In this document: in pieces, positions 11,047-21,300 of the stretch
How the letters are laid out: each line of letters begins with the position of its first letter
Numbering within the stretch: position 1 is the stretch's first letter
DNA from: Polytrichum commune
Taxonomy: Eukaryota; Streptophyta; Polytrichopsida; Polytrichales; Polytrichaceae
Assembly (NCBI GenBank): GCA_950295325.1
Contig: OX485808.1
Location: 1,430,501-1,494,500 of the forward strand
Length of the DNA stretch: 64,000 bases
Direction: 5' to 3'
Position numbers and translations under genes: made by a program
Notes under the pieces: generated by a model
What the model saw: only the letters and a program-made list of their open reading frames with translations
Told to the model about the DNA's origin: nothing
Databases searched by the model: none

Positions 11047-11785
11047 ATCTGACATTTAAGTATATTTGGACAAACCACTTGTCCAAAAATACTAGGGGAT
11101 GTGCACTTGTGGGGACAAAAACATCAAACGACAACATCAAAAAAAACAACACAACAACCACAACTTTGAATGTTTGTAATCCATGTTCGCCAACCACCAT
11201 ATTTGTGTAGTTTTGCCATCTAGTGTGCGTCATATTGGCAAAATTTCATGCATAAATCCAAAAGTCATTATATTTGGATTTAAGTTTATTTGGATTTATG
11301 CAGGCACCACGGGCCTTGGCTTGGTGGTTAGGGCTCATGGCCCCCAATGAGGAGGTTGTGGGTTCTATTCCCCATGCCGGCGTGGTGCTCACCACCTTAG
11401 TCCACCCAACTATGGTGGGGGGTCCTTGGACCTTGTTGTATGGGTACCTCAAAGTCCTTTGGGGGGATACCATGTCCGGTATCTTCAAGGCACTAGTGGC
11501 TAGCTAGGAACTAGTATAGTGTGTCACTATAGTGTCCATCCTCGAAAGGGGAGAGTAGTATTGCCCCAATGTCCCCTTGTCCAGTGGGCATCGGGTCATT
11601 GACATTACGAACGGACACTTTATTCACGCCGGCCCCTTGCTAAAAAGGGACCGGAGTTTCTATCTATCTATCTGGATTTATGCATGACTTTTGGAAAATA
11701 TACTTCAATCCAAATATACTTAAACCCAAATATACTTGAATCCTATGCATAAATCCAAATATAATTAAATCCTAGTTCGGAGCAT
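11047..11785. mobile_element. Nested insertion with a hairpin, hosting a SINE
   Basis: This segment is absent from the related copy at 16140-16479, where the flanking sequence runs straight through (TTTCATAG|TGTAAAGAAAT). Apart from the SINE, it is AT-rich and foldback-like: CATGCATAAATCCAAAAGTC at 11250-11269 is the inverse of GACTTTTGGATTTATGCATG, whose right part survives at 11674-11695. I cannot fix its exact ends or a target duplication. Confidence 0.4.
11303..11672 (+). mobile_element. tRNA-derived SINE, full length, 12-bp target duplication
   Basis: 370 bp, flanked by an identical 12-bp direct repeat TGGATTTATGCA (11291-11302 and 11673-11684). The 5' part looks tRNA-like, with an A-box-like TGGTGGTTAGGGC (11322-11334) and a B-box-like GGTTCTATTCC (11361-11371), the internal RNA polymerase III promoter of SINEs. 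It ends in a (TCTA)n tail just before the right duplication, rather than poly(A). The intact target duplication suggests a fairly recent insertion. I see no second copy in the window. The + strand frame across it is not a protein gene. Confidence 0.85.
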
Positions 11786-11852
11786 AAAGAAATTTAGTAT
11801 CACCATCACTATTTTCCCACACACATTATTATCCCTCCCTCACTGAATGGGA

Positions 11853-14800
11853 TAATCAGTGTACTAAAAAATGTGGTCCTAGAACATGCTCCCCATTTGA
11901 CACAAGCAGTCATTAGGATATAACCCCAGTTACATGTGTTGAGTCCAATCTACAATTATCATAGATTGGACTCAACAATTATAAATGGGGTCATGTCCTA
12001 ATCATAAATTGGACTCAACACTCATAAATGGGGTCATGTGTTATAGCGTAGATTAAAACTCGACACTTGTAAATGAGGCCATGTTCTAATGATCACCTAT
12101 GTCAAATGAAAAGTGTTGTAAAACCATATTTCCTAATAGAGTCTAGATCTGGACAATCCCACGCCTTTTTAAGTATCCATATCCACAAATATTTTCACAT
12201 CCTTCCACTTTTCGCTTTGTGGATACATCCTCCCACCGGTTGCCATATCCATATCCACATCGGGAGTGGGGGAATGGTTTCATGTTGTCTTGTAAAAAGA
12301 TGTGATCGATAGGAATAGCTCATCACATCAACTACCACTAACTATTTATAGATACATAAATTACTTTTAGGTGGAAATCCAATAGGATACAAGGTCATTG
12401 AGTTCGCGTCTCATTGTGTCTGTTGAGATGGCAAGAGATGGGCTCGATTTATTGAAGAGAAAACAAAAAAATGAATAGCTCCATCCACTTTCCGCAGTTC
12501 AATGCAGATACAACAATGGGTGGGAGCCACCTCAACATTTATAGTTATGTGTGTGTTATTTGGTTTTTTTTATGTTCTCCTTCTTTTGCTAATTGTATTT
12601 ATACAACAAAATGTGTGCTGCATTAGCAAATCTATAATGAAGCATCGGCAAAAATCGGACTGAAAATCGGACGTTTCCTTATTTGGTTATGGTCATTGGA
12701 AATGCATGTTTTTTGATCCTTAATTGAAATTTTTAAACATAAGTCCTCCCAATTGTGTTTACTATTAACCTATAACCTCCAAGCCTATGAAAGGGTTATT
12801 TTGAGTGCCTTTCACTCAGAATTGGTCATAGAATTTTCATGAGCAAGTTTTGAGGTTAAAATGAGATTTATCTGTAGGACATTGAAACATGGGCGATGAG
12901 TTATTTCGAGAGAGAGAAAATGAGCAATGCCATGTATAACACTTTGACTTTTTAGATCATACAAATTGAAGGAAGGGATGCACAAGGAAAATGCCATGTT
13001 TTATCACCTAGAAAATGAGTAGAATGCTAGTTTGATCCACTCGATGGGAACAACTCAATAATTGAGCACCTCCACAAATACTCATGCCAAAATGTGCAAA
13101 CCACAATAGACTAGCCACCTTGCATTTGGGGTGTGTTAACTGTCCTATATTTCTAACTACAAACATGCAAAGAATTCCTTAAGAATCAGAGAGTGTCCAA
13201 AAGTTAGACTGAACAATCGATGTGAGCACAAAGGCCGTTCTTACGTGAACAACAAAAACATATTTCACAAAATTAACCAAATAAAGATCAATGATGTTCA
13301 CACAAAGTTTGCATTGGAGTGGCAACTATTGGTTGGAGTCCACACCCTCACACGAGCTCCCAACACACCAAAAACATGACCACTTCCCACTTTTACAGCT
13401 TTTTAACACATCCTAATCATCTCCAAATTGCACAACGCATGTGTCTATGGGTAGATATCCATGTTGGGTTGATCTTTATAGTTATTTTGATTGCAAATGA
13501 ATGCCTTTGGTGGGGTTCATGTAGGAAAGAAACCATCCATTTACCAAGAAATGGTTGCTTGGGAAGTTGGGAGTTTAGTACGTGTGCAGTAGCTACAAAA
13601 ATTTGAAGACAGAGTCTAATCTCTTTTAAACACGTGTCTTTATGGTGTTTGTTCTTTGATCCTCACTAAACCACACATCAATCAAATTTAGGTATTTGAT
13701 AAATAAATTATTTTAAAAAAAAATTTAAAAAAACTGATCAAATAACACATGCATACCTCATATTCCAACTTAATATCTACTTTTTCATCCAAAATTAATG
13801 TTCATGGATACGGATATGGCAACTGGTGGCCGGCTTGCTCTAGACCAAGCCCACTAGTTGTCTTATCCATATCCACAATTCTCCTGCATCCATCCATTTT
13901 TGGCATTCCGGATATGGATGCAAGTGCATTCTTACACTAGTTGCCATATTAATATTTGCATTCGGGGAAATTTTTGCCTTTATGGAAAGTTTCCATATTC
14001 CCTTGCAAAAAGAGAGTAGAAAGCTCCCTTAACTCAAGGCTAACTCAAGCACCCTATACTACTTAAACATATTTAAGTTCGACCTCATGTGAAAAACCCG
14101 GTCCGATTTGATAAGGTCATTGATGGTAATTCTCAAGATGTTTGTTAAGAGTTTGTTGTGGCAAGAAATGAGCTCAATTTGTTGGGAACGCAGATGTTTG
14201 CATCAACTTTCCGCATCCAAATGTGGATACCGCAATGGGTGGGAACATTCTCAACATAATTTCCAACAAAATAAGTATATGCCATCCATCTCAAATGTTT
14301 ATGGATACGGATACAATAGTCGGTGGGCTTGCTTTTAAAATAATGCAATTGTGTGCCTACTATATTGTTATAGCAGTTTGACATTTAATAGATTATTTTA
14401 GAAATTGATGAATTTTGAAACTAATTTGATCAAAGAAAATCGTAACCAATAATATTGTGGGGATATAAATCTATTTATCAAAATGAAATCCTGAAATTTT
14501 CTTGGACATCGGATATTTTGTGAACCACCATGGGACTATGGGTGGTGCTTAATTGGTGATTGGGCCCTCGTTATTCTGAAACTTTTTAGACAAAGGCGAA
14601 TACTCAAGGTTTATTTGAGATACATGAAACAATTTGTGCAACTAAATTTGTGATCATGTTGATATCAATATTAATTGGGGCATCCGGCTTGCAAAACTCC
14701 TCAAAGCATATAGTTGGGTTGAAGGTTGGGCCACATAGAATGCAAACTTGACACACATGTGAAATCGCCAAAGGTGCGATGGCAACAAATGGCAATCACA

Positions 14801-15559
14801 GGTAAAGAAACAATGTGAATGACATCTTCACTCAATGTATGGCCACAATGCTATCAATCCCATATCACTTATTTAGATTATAACATATTTGCTAATTCTC
14901 TTGAAAACATCTCCGAGAAGTTAGGAGCAACTACGTTTCAGAATGAAGTCCTACGCATTCAAAGTCATAGATTACTATGCCAATGTTGGCATTGATAATA
15001 CATAAGCTCTTGAAACTACAAAAATGTTCTCACAATCTTTCACTTGTGTAGATCATTATTTCACATGGCCAAGGATTTGGGGTGTCTACGTAACCTCATC
15101 CGTTAGGAAGGTGAAATGCAACGAATCATTCTATAACTACAATATGGTTGTTTTAAATGTGTTGGTTCTATAAATAGCATCATCAAAGATCCCAAATTAT
15201 TCTAGTTGGGTTCAATTAGACTGAAATAACCCTTAAAACGTAAGGGGACTCGCATTTATTGGAACCCCTTCATCCACAATGCATGAGCTTCCGTAGAACA
15301 CCACAAACCCCAAGCCACTTCACATGCCAAAATACATATCAATGCAAGAAGACTTGATGTTATTGAGATTTTTATGAATCTTGCTCATGCTTCAATAGGT
15401 ACCTATTTCAATAAGTGGGATCATCATCACAATGGTGTGAACTACTTCTTAAGGTGGACTAAATCAATTTAAGAGATGTATGGAAATGAGGTGGAGAAAA
15501 CATCCCAGCCCATTGCCACTAAGTTAGACAGTTTTTATTGGCATCAACAAGTCGTGACC
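11853..15559. repeat. Dispersed repeats, no gene
   Basis: About 12100-12560 and 13790-14340 are diverged direct copies of each other: CCATATCCATATCCACA, CTTTCCGCA...ATGGATACCGCAATGGGTGGGA and GTTGCCATAT blocks. Positions 12745-13560 are an inverted copy of 32600-32956 plus 33518-33840. The remainder (14350-15559) is AT-rich, with no recognised feature and only short chance frames. Confidence 0.55.
12745..13560 (-). repeat. Dispersed repeat, copy without the hAT-like insertion
   Basis: Reverse complement of the repeat at 32600-33840. Shared blocks include the ATGGATATCTACCCATGG-type sequence near 13445-13465 (inverse of 32690-32710), ACCTTGCATTTGG at 13116 (inverse of CCAAATGCAAGGT at 32891), and GTTTGATCCACTCGATGGGAA at 13030 (inverse of 33530). 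Where the other copy carries the 553-bp element, this copy reads uninterrupted through GAGCACCTCC at 13064-13073. Confidence 0.7.
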
Positions 15560-15599
15560 CACAAGTTGAATAGATTCTACACTAATTACCCCAAATAGT

Positions 15600-16140
15600 T
15601 TGTGTAGTACTACACCGTTTATGGTATTTAGTGTCACATGCGTAATAGTGTCACTTACCCTATTCTGAGGCGTATGCTAGGTTTCATTGATGATTAACAA
15701 CTTCATCATAAGTGTCAACTCATGACACTTGGCGTTCAAGTGCGCTTACTAATATCTTGGCATGAGTATGTTCAATAGTGTTATGAAGTGCATGCCTATG
15801 TCACACAACAATCTACAAGTTGACTAAAGTGTACACAAATGACACTTGCCGTTCGTATGCTCAAGAACATCTTCCTCTTGCATACTAAAATATAAACTCA
15901 TGACACTTGCCATTAGTATGCTCCAAAATATCTCCCCCTTGCAACGCAAAACTATCATCTAACATATCCCAATGTGTTACTATAAATATCATAATGTAGA
16001 TTTTTTTCACTTAAAGAGAGTCTTATGTTGACGAATGGAATCGTATTGGCAATTAGCAGGCATGACACTTTGAGACCTCTAGGCATCCAGTTTAGGCCCT
16101 TTGCAAATATTGTACGTGACACAAAATACCATAAACGATT
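15600..16140 (+). repeat. Dispersed repeat, copy 1 (partner at 46095-46560)
   Basis: Direct repeat of 46095-46560. Shared runs include GGCGTATGCTAGGTT, CTCATGACACTTGG, TTCAAGTGCG and CTAATATCTTGGCATG. Within each copy the motif ATGACACTTG(G/C)C recurs about every 120 bp, so the unit itself is internally repetitive. No coding potential and no clear termini. Confidence 0.6.
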
Positions 16141-16479
16141 TTATTCCCAAAACACGCATTATTTTGCCAAGTCTCAAAATTAGTGAGGGTTGAAATTTTT
16201 ACTAAGTGATACTATATTCATGAATACATGCTCATTTACCATACATTTCAAGAAAAGTAGTGTGTACTCTAAGGTGCTTGTTGAGTGATAAAAAAAAACC
16301 TTATATGCAAACACATGCTTGTCAATGGATATTGTCAAAATGAATAGTGCCGGTACTTTCAATGAATAATGCCAAGATGAATAGTGATTCCTGGATCTTT
16401 TGGTGGCACTAATTTCATAGTGTAAAGAAATGTAATGTCACCATCACACACTATTAGCCCTCCCTCACTAATTGGGATA
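16140..16479 (+). mobile_element. TA-MITE relative of 10724-11852, uninterrupted copy
   Basis: Matches the outer parts of 10724-11852. Its right end CTCACTAATTGGGA is followed by TA. Its left end is diverged. It provides the pre-insertion arrangement for the nested block at 11047-11785. Confidence 0.55.
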
Positions 16480-18379
16480 AGTAGTGAAGTCTAAAGTGGG
16501 TGACAAATGGGTGACGCACAAGTAACACCCCTAACTTCTTTTTCCATACATGTGTGTGCTTCATCAATACATTCCAAAGTTCATGTGATTAGAACATTCA
16601 TGGTTTAGAACATAAGAGTTGTTGGGAGCTATTTTATGGATATCTTATGAAATCTTGGCATCTTTTTTAGTTACATAGTAGTGTACAATTAATTATGGGT
16701 CAAATGTGTTCGTTGCGGGTCACTCACCTCATGGCTATCATCAACTACTCAACATCCAAACTCATGCATTAAGAAATTGATTCCAACTCCCCTTGTGCCA
16801 TCAAGGGCTTGTATGTTGTAGAACTAACATGAAGTTATACATACTCAAAAGTCAACTAGTTTGTGAGAACACATTATTAAACATGATGAAGATTGTTTTG
16901 GTTAAGTACCAAAGAGCCATTATTCTAGTGGACTTCTACACATTAATCATCTCAGTAATGGGAATCAATGTTGACTTCAAATTAGTGTGGACCACACCAA
17001 ATCTCTAAATGTGGATGCTCTCCAGCACTGAATTCTGATGTGTTGACTACACCAAAGGTTCCCAGTGCAACCAAGAACTAATATTGGTGAGGTTGAGCAT
17101 CTCTTGAAGATGTAGAAACAAAAGCCTAGAGAGAGAGAGAGGGACAAAGCCTGCTATGGAAATTCATGATGGAAGTCTGTATGTTTTGCTTTCTTCTCAA
17201 ATCGTTGCCCCAGTTAAAAATGAATTGCGCACATGACAATTTTTATGAAGCCCCGACAAGTATTGAAATAGGAGTTTGCTGGGTCTATGATATGAAATAA
17301 TATTTAGCACAACCCATCACAAAAAGGAAGAAAAACTATGTGACAATGGTGTTTAGATATACATACATTGTATGTATTTGGATCTAGACCATTTACATGA
17401 GTCGAAATACTATCGTTGAAAGAGTTCATCCTTCTCTCATTGATGACTTCATCTGACTTTCAGTGGGCATCAGTCACATGGCTTCTCAAGCCATGTCAGA
17501 TGACGCAGCACCCGATTCAGATGACCCAAATTCCAACTCTCCCATTAAATTCATCCTCACAGACACCACAGCAGTTATCTGATAAAATTAAAATGAAAGA
17601 AAGACTCAATATGCATCCCCACACGAACCAATGCTTTTGCAATGTGAATCACTAAGGTGTCCCATTGCAAGAGCAGAAAGCAGTAATAGTACCATTGAAT
17701 ACGAAACATGACGATTCAAATTCCTGACTCAAGCATGTGGAAACGAACCAAAAGATGGCACACATGGATCTAAAAGAAAAGAAACAAGCCCAGCTCCCAC
17801 AATCAAAACCCAAAGGCAACCAGTACTCTTCAATCTGAAAGAGTAGAGTGTGAAAGACAGTGTGCAGAAACTATGTGAACTTGTATGAGTGATCTTTATT
17901 GCTTATATACAGATTGAATTGGACTCTCCCTGTTGGGTCAGAAGAAAGAACCTAGTGGTACAAACAGCCGGCAATTTCAAATACCTGGCAATGATAATGA
18001 ACATTTTGATGGAAGCTCCTGTACATCATAAACAATGATTGGAAAAATTTCTTACAATGCAGGGTGTTGCAGGACCAGGATTCGCTCTACACGTTCAGTC
18101 CTTGCACATACACCTGGCCTGCATCTTGTCACGAGCTACTACAAGTTGCTGAATGGAGTTCTTTTCTGTGACGCTGTCGTTTGAGCACACTGAACTATTA
18201 TATAACATGCCAATCAATTTATCTAGAGTGTGTGTGTGTGTGTCTCTGTAGGGACTGTTCACTGGGGGGACATGATGGACCTCAACCTGTTCTCGTCAAC
18301 CGTAAGCAGAAACCATGATGAGGTGGGTCAGTCACAACCTTTGCAGCATATGCACATAGAACACAGGCGGTCGAGGGCC
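16480..18379. other. Spacer with the 3' flank of the TCP11-like gene
   Basis: AT-rich spacer. The part nearest 18380 should contain the 3' UTR and polyadenylation site of the - strand gene. It includes a short (GT)n tract at 18227-18243 and a GA tract at 17131-17142. Apart from the short ORF at 17478, I see nothing supportable. Confidence 0.4.
17478..17582 (+). CDS. Short ORF with protein-like start, unassigned
   Basis: 34 codons from an ATG in good context (CACATGGCT) to a TGA. It reads MASQAMSDDAAPDSDD and then a Ser/Asn/Pro-rich stretch before IKFILTD. A splice-acceptor-like TGACTTTCAG lies 12-20 bases upstream. It resembles an N-terminal exon more than random DNA, but I find no donor, no downstream exon and no family. 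It lies beyond the 3' end of the TCP11-like gene on the opposite strand. Confidence 0.2.
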   Translation: MASQAMSDDAAPDSDDPNSNSPIKFILTDTTAVI

Positions 18380-21300
18380 CTATTGTGACATCCGAGCTGC
18401 ACCCAGGATGCAAGAGTACCATGGCTCGTGCACTCGGCTCGTCACGCTTGCAATGACCTCCAGCGAATCAGCTATCGCCACCACCTTGTCCATCAGATAA
18501 ACTCCACCAATCCTCTTCAAGGCTGCCTGTGCGGCAGCCACGCTTTCCGGGCTTTTTCCAAGGATGAGTAGTGCTCGCAAGCTTGTGCCCACCGCACTAG
18601 ATACACGTGCAAACACTGGATCTTCAGGTGACAAGCTCTTCCCGAGAACTCTCGTCATGAGCTCAGCACTGACAGTTTCAGTACGGGCAGCACCAGTTTG
18701 GGATTCGTCCACCCTATTGGCGATCTCAGCAAGGACTGTTCCAATTTGCGGTAGAGAAGCTGTGGGGTTGTTGAGAAGGATGTCGAGCTTATGCTTTCCA
18801 TTCTCCATCACTTCTTCCAACTGAGGACCCCCTATACCCTGGCTTATGAGCCCCTGCCTCGCCACCAACAAGCTGCACATACCAAACTCAATATCAGATT
18901 TACAGGGCTTTTAACTCAATAATGTCCACAAGAACCATGATATGTGGAGTTCAGCAGCAGGTTCATTGAAGGTATCCCACCTGTTTACTGACAACGAAGC
19001 GATTTGTAACCCAATACATCCATAATGCAAGAAAAAAAATGATACAAGAAACCTGATTAAATATTAATAGGAGAAAAATGGCAACTGAAGCTTTTTAAGG
19101 TAATAGCATGACACCAAAAAGTACATCGAGGACATGTAACTAGACAAGCTTGAATTTTCACCTAAAGGTTTTAGCACAATTAGACTTGCAGTTACAACTC
19201 TTCAACTGAAATAGCATATCTAAAAGGAAAACCCACCTAAAATTCCGCAACTCCAGCAATAAATAGAAGTGACCAGTGTATTAATGTTTGATGCATAGCA
19301 GAAAACTTCCAGCACAAATCAAGAAGGGACAGTGTATCAACTCCAGGAGTCTTGATATGTGCTTACCCAGTTGCTATGACGAGAATCCTCTGGAATGCAT
19401 TTTGACAGTCATGAAGCCGCTTTACATTAAGAGAAAGAGTCTCTGGAACCCAGCTCTCACTTGCTGCCTCTGTGCTGCGGAGGATCCGTAAAAGACCCAA
19501 GACTGATACTGTATCGTTGCTGTTCCACTGCACTTCATGGATTCCTCTTTCACCTGATCATGTACCACCCGCATTTTCAGATTCCATGCTCAATATTACT
19601 AAGGGAATAAGAAGATCAGGGGTCTATAGTAAACATACGTCAATAACAAGTACGTACCTAGGGCAGGAATTGATAGCCCAGTCATAGGTACAACAGCTGT
19701 AAGGCCTGTGTTGACACCAATGCGTCCACCTGTGCGCATGGAGGAGGGTGGTGGTAGGCCCATAACAGGAGACTTTCTTGGCGTACTCTGCATTGTCCCC
19801 TGGACAGAAGCTAATGACGCTTCTAATTCTGCCTTCTCCTGCTCCAAATTTTGAACCCCCTCTTTAAACCAAGCAACAGTGCGTGGGAGCAACTGGCTGG
19901 CTTCTGTTATAGAAGGCAATGCCGCAAGTTGATAGCGGGTTGAAAATGCTTTCCGCATATATTCCACCCCAACAGTGCCACTAATTAGTGGGGCTAGAGC
20001 TCGTAATCGATAAGTGCTGATATCTTGCTTCAAAACCTGCACTTTCCAAAAAACAGAATTCTTCAAATGCTCCCAAAGCTTTTCTGCACTATCCTGGTCT
20101 ACTTAAAGCACACTCAACATTGATGGATGGCAGATGTTTTACTGGTACTGCACAACACTGTCTAGAGCAGTTTGAGTCAGCAGAAAGGTCCAGATGTCCA
20201 TGAAGAAAGAATCTTACTTGAAGTTGCTCAAAAATGAATCGGAGGCCCTTCACAAGAGTTGTAAAGAATGTCTTCTGTGCATCCTTGCTGGCTGGTGAAG
20301 CTAGAGTTGACAATTCTGTGACCAATGATTGATGTGCGGCTTTTGCAGTGCTGTCACGAGCTGGGGAACCCAGCTTCAAAATTAACCCAGATGCATAGTC
20401 CAGGAGTCGGTGCAAGTACTCAACATCATTGGTTCCAGATTCCAAAATCTACAAGCAGAAAATCAGTGATGAGAACCGATAAAAGAATATGCCAAGAATC
20501 ACCACATGAATAACCAACCACATTAGACAGATAAGAGGACAGTATCTAGTGGCTTACCTGAGCAATCAATTCCAGGTCCATGCTTTCTTGAAGCTCTACT
20601 TTCCATTCTTCTGGAACAATAGCTTCAAGCTCCTCTCGTACTTCACCAACTAAACTAACCACACGCTTATAATCAGTTGGCTTTTGTGCCAGACCACTTG
20701 CAATACTATCCCAAAATGCATCCTCCATTGCAGATCGTACCTGTGCCTGCAACATATACCATATGAATGATCAGAGCCATGATAACAGTCCTGGATACTG
20801 TGACTTCATGCTAATAATTCTCACAAGGATTTCAATAGACTTCACAAGAATAGCCATCGAAGTTCTCTAATAAGCCAATTGAGTAACAAGATGCAGATGT
20901 AACTCAGTACCTGCATATCAGCTATCTTGCTTGTGACCGGATCAATGAGGGTGGAATTTTCTGGTTCATTGGAAGCGCTCCCTCCATTTGTAAGCTGCCA
21001 GTTGGAGTCGTGAAGCATCTCATTCACAATATGCTCATTAGTGATCCCAGTGTCTTTGTGACCTGAAACTGAACTCTGAATGTCCTGCATGTCCTGATTT
21101 ATCAAGTTCTTAGGGGCCTCTCCAACAGGAGAGGGAAACTTAAATAGAGACCTCACAACTCTAGGTTTCGGTGTGCCAGTGGATTCCTGTTGGCTGCTTT
21201 CTGAAACTGAAGAACCACCAGAGCTGGGAGAGACGAATGATGATCCAGCACTTAGAGGAGATTGAAAAGGAGATGTTGCTGATAAACCATTTTCAAGCGT

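Larger units (their letters stand above)
10724..11852. mobile_element. TA-flanked MITE, interrupted by a nested insertion
   Basis: The ends are inverted (TCCCATTTAGTGTG at 10724 and CACTGAATGGGA ending at 11852) and each is flanked by TA, as for Tc1/mariner-type (Stowaway-like) MITEs. The body at 10750-11045 matches 16150-16430 base for base over long runs (GAATACATGCTCATTTA, GCAAACACATGCTTGTCAA). The match resumes only at about 11786 (GCATAAAGAAAT), so roughly 740 bp at 11047-11785 were inserted later and contain the SINE at 11303-11672. Superfamily assignment rests on the TA flanks alone. Confidence 0.55.
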
